A stretch of DNA of 33,140 nt from Fidelibacterota bacterium (GTDB lineage Bacteria; Fidelibacterota; Marinisomatia; SCGC-AAA003-L08; TS1B11). The DNA lies in NCBI GenBank assembly GCA_022563485.1, contig JADFNF010000004.1:1-33140 (forward strand), read 5' to 3'. Made by a program: the position numbers and the translations under genes. Under the pieces are notes generated by a model, which did not search any database, was not told the DNA's origin, and saw nothing but the letters and a program-made list of their open reading frames with translations. Shown piece by piece: positions 24,941 through 32,050 of this stretch; positions within the stretch are counted from its first letter, which is position 1, and the number at the start of each line of letters is the position of its first letter.

Positions 24941-27213
24941 TACTCAATGATGAATGTAATGCTTTTTGTGGCGGAATTGCCTACCTGATCGGAAGCGGTG
25001 ACGATCAACTCATGATTTCCGAGTCCCAGGGGGGCCGGTAGAACGTAGGTTATCACTTCCCTCAAGGTGTTGTATTCGAATATCCTGGGCTGGCCATCCA
25101 AAGTCATTGAAATGGCTGTCTCGTCCCGAATGCCCGCCAACGCATCGGAGACATTAATGCGAATCGTGTGTAGGTCTCTGGACTTATAGGTCCCACCCTG
25201 TCCAGGGCTTTTGAATTCGATACTGGGCGGCTGAGTCTCTTCGAGGAGGACGTACACTTCACCGCTGGTAGCCAGAGTGCGGTAGGCCCGGGTCTTGATG
25301 AGGTTGTCCCGGCTGGTTGACCCCGCCGGAGTCATCAATTTCCATTCCTTTTGGTGGTCAAGATAGAAAATACCGGCGTGATCTGGCATCATCCGGTTGG
25401 TGGGCACCTTCATCTGAATGCCCATGGGATTGTTGAAGGGCCGGGAAAGAGGTCCGACTTCCACCGGGTGTATCACCGGGTTGGCCCCTTTGGGTAGGGA
25501 TACCTCGGTCGAGTTGAACCAGACGAACGTGCTGTCATAAAAGGTCCCTGGAAGGAATTCGAGCAGGAAAATTCCCTCCTCATCTTGGAGTTCCCGCCGC
25601 TGGGTGGGTGGCACCACAACCCCCTTAATCGGCAGGCGCACTTCATAGGCGGGGTCAAGATCCACCCGCACGATCAGCTCCTTCAGACCGATGAGCTGGG
25701 CCAGGTAAAAGGGGGGCGAAAGGAAATCGACCGGGCTGACCATTTGGGTGGGATAAGGTTGCACCCCGGCACTGGTATGCAGCAGGAGCTCCGGGGGATT
25801 GGGGAGGTAGTAGTCGCTGCTCAGCTGAAAGATAACACCCATATCTCCATGCTCGATGCGCAGGGTAAACTTGCGTTGCCGGGTGACGTCCTCGATGGGT
25901 ATGAGGCTGATATGGACCGGCTCCAGTCGGGCTCCCCAGTGGTCCACCCCTATGATCTGGAGGATGCGGCGACGACCTTTGCCCCGAGGGACCAGGAACC
26001 GTTGGCGTTTACCGGACGATGGCTTGGTCCGATGGCTGAAATGATCAACCTGCCGCCCCCGGATATCGAAGAAAAAGACGTGGTACTGGCGTAGAGGGGC
26101 GCTGGAATCCACAGTGATGATCCAGCCGTTTTCGTCATCAGACCACTGTGCCGCGGCTTCCAACTGAGTAGGCGGTGTGTGAGCCAGCACGCCCCGGAGG
26201 ATGGCTACGTTCAGCTGTTTGTCCCAGATTTTGATCACGAAGGGGTGATATCCCGGTGTCAATTCAATGGCCCCCCGTGACCTCGGTTGTATAAACGATA
26301 AAGACTCAGAACCTCGCGAGACGAATAGGCGGTGGAAATCATCGTGTTGTTTTCGATAGAGACGATAGTCCCGCTCCAGTTCCATGAGCCGCCCTTCCCG
26401 GAATTGGTAGCGGTCGAATTGGATCGCATAATGCCGGATGCCATCGATGGTGAGGCTCAACCCATAGACGGTCTGCCGATAGCGCATACCCGGGAGTCGA
26501 TCATAGGCCTCGATGGCCAAGCCGAAAGGGCCATCGACCGACAACGTGTCATCGAGAACGTAGCTGTGGGGCCCCACCTTCCGGGTTGGAATCACCGATG
26601 GGAGCGGCGAGCCATGGGCCACCGTTTCCGGCGAGAGGGGTATCACTGCCAGGGCGGCGATCTCCGGCCAAAGACTATCCGGGAAAGTAAAGCCGTGGGT
26701 GAGGGGGTTGAGGGGCCGGTTGTTTTGATCGCGCAGTTCGAAATGCAAGTGGGGACCGGAAATCGAGCCGGTGTCGCCGGTGTAGGCGATCACGTCACCC
26801 TTTCTTACGGGGAGATCAGTAGCTGTAAAATGCAGTTCAAGAGCATACTGGCCCAGTTCGGTTTGGCGCCGCCCCACCAGCCTATCGATCTCGGGGGTGA
26901 ACCGCTCCAGATGGGCATAAACCGCCACCCGTTTGTCATTCAGGCGTAGATAGACGGTGCGGCCATAGCCCTGGGTACTGACGAGCAGACGCTCTATATA
27001 ACCGTCTTCTACCGCGTAGACTTCGTACCCTCGGCCGCCGTTGGTGGCGACGTCAATGCCGGCGTGGTACCGACGCGTTCGCATATCACCATAGGTGGCC
27101 GTAATGCGCTGGCTGGCACTCGTAGGCCAATGGTAATTTTGGCCTTGGCCGGTGGTGACGAGCAGGGAGACTCCCAGCGTCATGAGGCAATGGATACGAG
27201 TGGTAGATTTCAC
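24940..27213 (-). CDS. Exported M23-family (LytM-like) metallopeptidase with long C-terminal region
   Basis: This is a 757-aa secreted protein. A signal peptide (MTLGVSLLVTTGQGQ) precedes an M23 domain: H50 and D54 in YHAGIDVAT, H101 in VYAHLER, and H155/H157 in SISGPHLHFELRD form the full zinc and catalytic set, so it should be an active peptidoglycan endopeptidase or similar. The remaining ~590 residues are beta-rich and not recognised; the last ~100 look like an Ig-like fold (SIEFKSPGQGGTY ... ASDQVGNSATKSITFIIE), which may bind cell-wall or surface glycan. The start is GTG 27213; ATG 27183 would shorten the n-region of the signal. It heads an operon with rhomboid, cdd and udk. Confidence 0.92.
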   Translation of the reverse strand: MKSTTRIHCLMTLGVSLLVTTGQGQNYHWPTSASQRITATYGDMRTRRYHAGIDVATNGGRGYEVYAVEDGYIERLLVSTQGYGRTVYLRLNDKRVAVYAHLERFTPEIDRLVGRRQTELGQYALELHFTATDLPVRKGDVIAYTGDTGSISGPHLHFELRDQNNRPLNPLTHGFTFPDSLWPEIAALAVIPLSPETVAHGSPLPSVIPTRKVGPHSYVLDDTLSVDGPFGLAIEAYDRLPGMRYRQTVYGLSLTIDGIRHYAIQFDRYQFREGRLMELERDYRLYRKQHDDFHRLFVSRGSESLSFIQPRSRGAIELTPGYHPFVIKIWDKQLNVAILRGVLAHTPPTQLEAAAQWSDDENGWIITVDSSAPLRQYHVFFFDIRGRQVDHFSHRTKPSSGKRQRFLVPRGKGRRRILQIIGVDHWGARLEPVHISLIPIEDVTRQRKFTLRIEHGDMGVIFQLSSDYYLPNPPELLLHTSAGVQPYPTQMVSPVDFLSPPFYLAQLIGLKELIVRVDLDPAYEVRLPIKGVVVPPTQRRELQDEEGIFLLEFLPGTFYDSTFVWFNSTEVSLPKGANPVIHPVEVGPLSRPFNNPMGIQMKVPTNRMMPDHAGIFYLDHQKEWKLMTPAGSTSRDNLIKTRAYRTLATSGEVYVLLEETQPPSIEFKSPGQGGTYKSRDLHTIRINVSDALAGIRDETAISMTLDGQPRIFEYNTLREVITYVLPAPLGLGNHELIVTASDQVGNSATKSITFIIE

Positions 27214-27255
27214 GAGGCGGGAATTTAAAGCCGCGAGGCGGGATATTAAAGCACC
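27214..27255. repeat. 21-bp tandem direct repeat at the M23 peptidase promoter
   Basis: Two adjacent 21-bp units (27214-27234 and 27235-27255), each beginning GAGGCGGGA and containing TTAAAGC, match at 17 of 21 positions. The left unit directly abuts the GTG start codon; the right unit contains the -10 hexamer. The two-turn period would put both copies on one DNA face, which fits a cooperative operator, but a duplicated core promoter is equally possible. Confidence 0.6.
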
Positions 27256-27271
27256 CTCGCCAATCGGTCAA
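27243..27271 (-). promoter_or_regulatory. Sigma70-type promoter of the M23-rhomboid-cdd-udk operon
   Basis: On the minus strand TTGACC (27266-27271) and TAATAT (27243-27248) are separated by 17 bp. The expected transcription start is near 27236, giving a leader of about 23 nt before the GTG at 27213 and no evident Shine-Dalgarno sequence. The -10 is the same TAATAT as in the nfeD promoter. Confidence 0.55.
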
Positions 27272-27587
27272 AGATCATACCCCTGCCCGGGGCCGATCTA
27301 TCTTAAAATGAAACCGCCCCAGTCAGATCGGGGGGGTGTACCGAATAGAGTGAAAATTCTGGAGAGTCTATTTGCTGGCGTCTGCCGTTTGAATGACAGC
27401 GCCTTTAACTTTATTGGCGCAATAATCGTTGACGGAGGCTTGGAAAGCGCCGCCACGGGCCTTCCATTGCATGTGCTGGCAGTAGCAGTTCGGACAACCC
27501 ATTGTACAATCTGGGATTGCTCACTTTCCCCTCATAAAAGATGTTGCTTCAAGGATAAATTAGGCGTTTTATTCCCTATTACCTAAC
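27272..27587. other. Non-coding spacer between divergent genes
   Basis: About 316 bp with lower GC than neighbours in its right half. I see no convincing gene or RNA. An open frame on the plus strand runs across it but starts inside the M23 gene, has no recognisable product and no ribosome site. No strong promoter for the rightward gene at 27588 could be picked out. Confidence 0.4.
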
Positions 27588-28148
27588 ATGGGAATAACGA
27601 CCTGGTTAAAATTCTATAAAACTATCGGCTGGATGTCATCACGGCCACGGGAGGTACTCTTCTCACCGGGTTATCCCCAACCAAAACGGCTCCTGTTCTT
27701 GTTTCCGATCCTTGTAGAACATTTTGACGAAAGCATCTATATTCTCAGGCGGCTGGAGCGGCATCCCGGTGCCACCATCCTGCTGGCTATACCCTCACTT
27801 TTCCGGGACAGGATCCCAACCCCATCACATCAGATATTCTATTTTCCCTTCCTGAAGGGGAAGTTGTCGAAAGTCGAATTGGAAGTGCTCCAGGCCCGCT
27901 TTCGGTACGATTCTTTTGATGCTGTGATCAATCTTGATCCGCATCTTAACTTGGGAATGGCCCGGGCTATAAGCATGATTCGGGCACCCAAGCGCATCGG
28001 GGTTTCGGGTCCGGGAGCCGATGACATCTACAATATACAGATCCAAACCCAACCATCAAGGCCACTTCGAGCGGCTTACGACCAAATGCTCAATCTGTGT
28101 GATCTGGGGCCGCTTGGTGAGCATCCCGACTACCGTGTTTGGGGTTGA
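27588..28148 (+). CDS. Short protein resembling the N-terminal half of GT9 glycosyltransferases
   Basis: This 186-aa protein resembles only the acceptor-side Rossmann half of GT9 (heptosyltransferase-like) enzymes: KRLLFLFPILVEHFDESIYIL, then FDAVINLDPHLNLGMARAIS and APKRIGVSGPGADDIYNIQI, the equivalents of the GT9 strands that read 'DxVIDLQ...K.RIGF'. The C-terminal donor-binding half is absent, and the protein stops in the expected inter-domain region (GEHPDYRVWG). Either it is a stand-alone single-domain family or a decayed gene; the intact frame favours the first. The ATG at 27588 has no obvious Shine-Dalgarno sequence. It converges with the NIPSNAP gene, 22 bp away. Confidence 0.65.
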   Translation: MGITTWLKFYKTIGWMSSRPREVLFSPGYPQPKRLLFLFPILVEHFDESIYILRRLERHPGATILLAIPSLFRDRIPTPSHQIFYFPFLKGKLSKVELEVLQARFRYDSFDAVINLDPHLNLGMARAISMIRAPKRIGVSGPGADDIYNIQIQTQPSRPLRAAYDQMLNLCDLGPLGEHPDYRVWG

Positions 28149-28170
28149 TCTATAGGCACCCTTGTAAGGA

Positions 28171-28959
28171 TTACAGCTGCGAGTAGGTTGTGGGTGTCAA
28201 GATAACATCAGTGATATTGGAGACCGTACCTTTGTATTCTTCAACCTGGCTGAGGCGTTGCCATTCCGGGTGGCTTACGAAGTCATTCCAGTTTTTATCA
28301 CGGGCAGTCATATCGTCGAAGGCGAGCAGATAGGCCAGGTTCGGCATCTTCGGTCCGATGAGCGTTTCACCGAACAGCACCGGCTGTAAGCCGGTCTTAC
28401 GGAAGATTTCGATTTCACCGCCGTCGTTGAACATATCGATCTTCAGTTTAGCTGCCCTCTTGCTGTGGCTTTCATAGATGCGCAGCTCGTAGACACGTGA
28501 TGTCTTGGCCATGGTTGCCTTAGGCAGCTCCATTTTGGGTATCCCCTCGAAGGCCACCATAAGCGAACTCTCCACGCGCACATATCCGGGATCAGCCAGG
28601 GACCGGTTGAGAAATTCCGCCCCGGCCTTCAGGTACTTGTTGTCCTTTAATAGTCGTGAATCGGCGGTGGCAAATGATTCCAGGGAGGGGTAAGGCAGAA
28701 GCATATAAAGGGTCGGCAGGGTGGGACCGTACTTGGCCGTGAAAACCCCCACGGGCTCGATCCCCAGGCGGTTGTAGGCCGGGAGGGCAGCGGCCCGTAA
28801 ATAATCGTTCAGGGGTTGTGCCTTGGCAAAATTGAGCAGCTGGTATTGCCGTAGTTCGTAGTACTCACGGTCAGCTCCGGCTGGATTCGCTGCGGTCATG
28901 GTGCTCAGGGGCGCTACCCCGGCCAGGGCGGTGGCGGAGAGGAAGGTGCGTCTTTTCAT
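28171..28959 (-). CDS. NIPSNAP-family protein with Tat signal
   Basis: The 262-aa protein begins MKRRTFLSATALAG, a twin-arginine (RRTFL) export signal ending near ANPAGA. Two NIPSNAP-like halves follow, each opening with the diagnostic strand: YYELRQYQL near residue 33 and VYELRIYESHS near 155. These fold as ferredoxin-like dimeric alpha-beta barrels; the family's molecular function is poorly known. Export through Tat suggests a folded or cofactor-bearing periplasmic protein. An AAAGGA box lies 9 nt before the ATG. Convergent with the short GT9-like gene and separated from the acyl-CoA dehydrogenase by a 413-bp spacer. Confidence 0.92.
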   Translation of the reverse strand: MKRRTFLSATALAGVAPLSTMTAANPAGADREYYELRQYQLLNFAKAQPLNDYLRAAALPAYNRLGIEPVGVFTAKYGPTLPTLYMLLPYPSLESFATADSRLLKDNKYLKAGAEFLNRSLADPGYVRVESSLMVAFEGIPKMELPKATMAKTSRVYELRIYESHSKRAAKLKIDMFNDGGEIEIFRKTGLQPVLFGETLIGPKMPNLAYLLAFDDMTARDKNWNDFVSHPEWQRLSQVEEYKGTVSNITDVILTPTTYSQL

Positions 28960-29277
28960 GGTGCAGTCCTTTTATTGAGTCTGTTTGGTTTCGTCTACAA
29001 GGGATCCTGTCAGCTTTCAATGAGCCATTCAATATGGAACGGGCAATTTACCAACGAAAGTGTCGGGAGAATGACTGGCAAGACACGGGCGCTTTGACCG
29101 ACCTGCACGGCACCAACCCAGCTCCTGGCTACAACCGGTCGCCATTGAGTTCGACGAACGTTCCCCGTTCCGGCCTTTCCGGTTATATACTTGAACTGCC
29201 CACTCCGGGGTAAAAGGCTAACTTTTATTCGATAGGGGTGCCACACACTGACCTTCACAGATTTTAAACGTTACAGC
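28960..29277. other. Non-coding spacer upstream of the acyl-CoA dehydrogenase promoter
   Basis: This stretch is the left part of a 413-bp divergent spacer. A short open frame on the minus strand within it has no family resemblance and no ribosome site. I find no tRNA-like cloverleaf, CRISPR repeat or long inverted repeat. Confidence 0.4.
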
Positions 29278-29306
29278 TTGCAATCTTTACTTCAGTTGTG
29301 TATAGT
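29278..29306 (+). promoter_or_regulatory. Sigma70-type promoter of the acyl-CoA dehydrogenase gene
   Basis: TTGCAA (29278-29283) and TATAGT (29301-29306) are separated by 17 bp; the -10 matches the consensus at five of six positions. A start near 29313 would give a leader of about 60 nt ending in a strong AGGAGGT Shine-Dalgarno sequence (29360-29366) before the GTG at 29373. Confidence 0.6.
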
Positions 29307-29309
29307 ATC

Positions 29310-29331
29310 GACCGGAACTAGTTTCCCGGTC
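29310..29331. promoter_or_regulatory. Inverted repeat over the predicted acyl-CoA dehydrogenase transcription start
   Basis: GACCGG (29310-29315) and CCGGTC (29326-29331) are perfect inverted arms around a 10-nt spacer that itself contains the 8-bp palindrome AACTAGTT. It starts four bases after the -10, so a bound protein would block initiation. This fits a repressor operator for a fatty-acid-responsive regulator (inference); as RNA it could form a 6-bp stem at the 5' end. Confidence 0.45.
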
Positions 29332-29372
29332 AGTGCGTTGCCTGCTGTGAAACAAATATAGGAGGTAAGTCT

Positions 29373-31097
29373 GTGGCTGAGGCAAAACAATCTCTGATGA
29401 AATCCATGTTTCGGGGCGATATCCTCGAAGGACTGGTCTTTCCCTATCCTACCTTAGACGCCGATGAAGCTGACATGGTGAAGATTATTGAAGATAATCT
29501 TCTGAAATGGGCCCGGGACAACTTCGATGCGGGGCAGGCGGATACCGAAGCAAAGTACCCCGATGGTACCCTTGAGACCCTGGGAGAAATGGGCATCTTC
29601 GGTCTTATCATCCCCGAGGAATATGGCGGTCTGGGTCTGAGTCAGACAGCCTACGCCCGCATCTTCGAGTCGATAGCTGCCATTGACGGCTCCCTACCGG
29701 TGACCTTGGGCGGGCATAGCTCCATCGGGATGAAGGGATTGCTGCTCTATGGCACTGAGGAGCAAAAGAAGAAATATCTCCCTGACCTGGCCACCGGAAA
29801 GAAACTGGCCTCCTTTGCCCTTACCGAGCCAGGCTCAGGGAGCGACGCCGCCTCGATCCAAACCAGGGCCGTTCGCCAGGATGATGGAACCTGGCTACTC
29901 AACGGGCAAAAGATATGGATCACGAATGGGGGGTATGCCCAGTTCTTTACTGTCTTTGCCAAAACAGCGGTTGAAATCAATGGTGAGATGAAGGATAAAA
30001 TCACCGCCTTTATCGTAGATGGCGATTTACCCGGGTTCACCCGAGGGCCTGAAGAGCACAAAATGGGCATCAAGGCCACCAGTACAGTACCGCTCTATTT
30101 TGACAATGTGGTCTTGTCGCCCGATAGCGTGTTGGGTGAGGTGGGCAAGGGGTTTGGGGTGGCCATGCACATCCTTAATTCGGGTCGGTTGGGACTGTCC
30201 GCCGGGGTCGTTGGCGGCGCTAAAGCGATCCTGGAGAAGGTGGTGAAACATACTCGGGAGCGCCATCAGTTTGGACGACCTATTGAGGACTTTGAACTCA
30301 TTAAGGAAAAGGTCTCTCGAATTACGGTTGATATCTACGTGGCCGAAAGTATGGTCTATCTCACCGCCGCTTTAGCGGATCGTGAGGGGGTTGATTTCTC
30401 GCTGGAATCGGCGATCTGCAAGGTGCGGGCCAGTGAGATGGGCTGGGGCATGGCCGATGACAGTCTTCAGATCATGGGTGGGCTAGGGTACATGAAGGGT
30501 TATCCTTTTGAGCGGGTCCTCCGGGATACTCGCATCAACCTGATCTTTGAAGGGACCAATGAGATACTGCGACTGTTCATCGCCCTGGCGGGCATGGAAG
30601 CACCTGGTGAATATCTGAAACAACTGGGGCAGGCCCTCCAAGGGCCCATCCGGGGGTTTGGATTTTTGGCTGACTACGCCTTTACCCGGGCCAAGGAGGC
30701 GGTGACCACCCCCCGGCTTGTAAAGGTGCATCCATCTCTGGAACGTTATGCGGGCTACCTGACTAAATATGTGGAAAAATTTCACAAGTCGGTGGACTCG
30801 GCGATCATGAAATTCGGGAAGCGGATCATAGACCGAGAACTGATGCTTCAGCGGTTCGCGGACTGCGCCATCGACTTTTACGGTATGCTGGCGGTCCTTT
30901 CCCGGGCTACCAGTCGTATAGAGGCGGTGGGTGAGGAAGCCGCCAAACCCGAACTGGATATCGTCCGCATTTATTGTGAAGGGGCTTGGCGTCGGGTCCG
31001 CCGCAATCTGCGGCAAATTCGTCGGCACGAGGATCGGCCCGTGAGACGGCTGGCGGCCTACGTTACCCAACGCCAGAAATACGATTTTCCGACCTGA
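29373..31097 (+). CDS. Acyl-CoA dehydrogenase, VLCAD/ACAD9-like with C-terminal extension
   Basis: This 574-aa FAD enzyme catalyses the first dehydrogenation of fatty-acyl-CoA in beta-oxidation. Family motifs: GLIIPEEYGGLGLSQ in the N-terminal helical domain, FALTEPGSGSDAASIQT and WITNGG in the beta domain for FAD and substrate binding, RHQFGRPIEDFELI, QIMGGLGYMKGYPFERVLRD, and the catalytic base E393 in IFEGTNEILRLFIALAG. After the core (~430 aa) there is an extra ~140-residue helical C-terminal part, as in VLCAD and ACAD9, where it mediates dimer and membrane contacts. A strong AGGAGGT box precedes the GTG start. The length and motif spelling point to long-chain substrates; specificity is inferred. 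Confidence 0.95.
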   Translation: MAEAKQSLMKSMFRGDILEGLVFPYPTLDADEADMVKIIEDNLLKWARDNFDAGQADTEAKYPDGTLETLGEMGIFGLIIPEEYGGLGLSQTAYARIFESIAAIDGSLPVTLGGHSSIGMKGLLLYGTEEQKKKYLPDLATGKKLASFALTEPGSGSDAASIQTRAVRQDDGTWLLNGQKIWITNGGYAQFFTVFAKTAVEINGEMKDKITAFIVDGDLPGFTRGPEEHKMGIKATSTVPLYFDNVVLSPDSVLGEVGKGFGVAMHILNSGRLGLSAGVVGGAKAILEKVVKHTRERHQFGRPIEDFELIKEKVSRITVDIYVAESMVYLTAALADREGVDFSLESAICKVRASEMGWGMADDSLQIMGGLGYMKGYPFERVLRDTRINLIFEGTNEILRLFIALAGMEAPGEYLKQLGQALQGPIRGFGFLADYAFTRAKEAVTTPRLVKVHPSLERYAGYLTKYVEKFHKSVDSAIMKFGKRIIDRELMLQRFADCAIDFYGMLAVLSRATSRIEAVGEEAAKPELDIVRIYCEGAWRRVRRNLRQIRRHEDRPVRRLAAYVTQRQKYDFPT

Positions 31098-31196
31098 TCG
31101 GTCGCAGCTTGAGACGCAGTGGGAGGGGCGCCGAAAAAGGGCTTGTTGACCAGGGGGCATCCGCTTACATTTGGCCGCGTTTTATAGGAGGTGATG

Positions 31197-31595
31197 ATGA
31201 AGTTGGAGGCTATCGTTTGTCCAGAGTGCAATGAACCGCTCGAAGAGCAGGAGCTTGCCAAGTCATTGATTTGTCCTAAATGCCGTACCAACTTGAAAAA
31301 CCGGAAGTACCTGGACTTCGTGGAATTTCTCATGGCCCAGGGAATTGTCACCGATATGGATTTCTTTGACCAGGCACTCTACGGGGCGGATGTGGTCTTT
31401 GAGCAGGATATCGAAGAAGGGGACGAAACCGACCCCAATGAGTTTGAAAAGATCGAGCACCAGATCCATCACCTGGATGAGGATGTAGATCTGGACGAGG
31501 TGACCACCGATGAAGAGGAATTCCGGCAGTGGGAAGGCCTTGAAGAGGATTGGGAAGAGTTCAACCGGAGACAGGATGTCACCAAGTCTAACTGA
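31197..31595 (+). CDS. Small acidic zinc-ribbon protein of unknown function
   Basis: The 132-aa protein has an N-terminal zinc ribbon, CPECNEPLEEQ followed by CPKC (C8, C11, C26, C29), then a helical segment (KYLDFVEFLMAQGIVTDMDFF) and a very acidic C-terminal half (DEDVDLDEVTTDEEEFRQWE and more). I know no named function. Zinc ribbon plus acidic tail suggests a protein- or RNA polymerase-interacting factor, which is speculative. The start is decided by the ribosome site: AGGAGG at 31186-31191 is best spaced for the ATG at 31197, the last of three consecutive possible starts. It lies 99 bp after the acyl-CoA dehydrogenase and 33 bp before the DUF3467 gene. Confidence 0.8.
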   Translation: MKLEAIVCPECNEPLEEQELAKSLICPKCRTNLKNRKYLDFVEFLMAQGIVTDMDFFDQALYGADVVFEQDIEEGDETDPNEFEKIEHQIHHLDEDVDLDEVTTDEEEFRQWEGLEEDWEEFNRRQDVTKSN

Positions 31596-31628
31596 CCTGT
31601 CAGACACTACCAGGGGAAATCAGCAGCC

Positions 31629-31955
31629 ATGAGCAAACCCGGCGATCAAAAGACCAAACAGATTCAAATTGAGCTCGATGAACAGGTCGGCGCAGGCAAG
31701 TACTCAAATCTGGCCATCGTGACTCATTCACCGGCTGAATTTATCATCGATTTTACGCAGGTGATGCCCGGTTTGCCGAAGGCCCGGGTCCGTTCACGCA
31801 TCATTATGGCGCCCCTGCATGCCAAGGCGTTTGCCCTGGCGATGATGGAAAATGTCAAGAAGTTTGAGAATCGCTTTGGAGAGATCCATGTCTCCCAGGA
31901 GGACTGGCTCAAGCAATTCGGCTTCAAGCTGCCATCTGACGCGATACCTAACTGA
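31629..31955 (+). CDS. DUF3467 family protein
   Basis: This 108-aa protein matches the DUF3467 pattern: QIQIELDEQVGAGKYSNLA, ITHS-like VTHSPAEFIIDFTQVMPG, then ARVRSRIIMAPLHAKAFALA and a C-terminal helix (NVKKFENRFGEI). The family is common in bacteria and some archaea, has an immunoglobulin-like small beta fold, and no established function. It is probably cytoplasmic. An AGGGGA box lies about 11 nt before the ATG. It likely shares a transcript with the zinc-ribbon gene, and faces the TonB receptor gene across a 95-bp convergent spacer in which I see no clear terminator. Confidence 0.92.
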   Translation: MSKPGDQKTKQIQIELDEQVGAGKYSNLAIVTHSPAEFIIDFTQVMPGLPKARVRSRIIMAPLHAKAFALAMMENVKKFENRFGEIHVSQEDWLKQFGFKLPSDAIPN

Positions 31956-32050
31956 TTGCTTGGGCGGGCCTCTTGATTACCCACTGACCTGGACTGCCTC
32001 GCCTGCTGAATGATCGGGGACCATAGCGTTCGGTTAGTTGCCCACCGCTT

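Noticed and set aside
27152-27586. A plus-strand frame across the spacer between the M23 gene and the GT9-like gene.
   Set aside because: It begins inside the M23 gene, crosses its promoter and tandem repeat, and its product has no recognisable feature or ribosome site.
29010-29258. An 82-codon minus-strand frame in the spacer before the acyl-CoA dehydrogenase.
   Set aside because: No ribosome site, no family resemblance and skewed composition; treated as non-coding.
31141-31174. TTGACC at 31146 as the -35 of a promoter for the zinc-ribbon gene.
   Set aside because: No acceptable -10 hexamer occurs at 16-18 bp; the nearest candidate is at 15 bp and weak.
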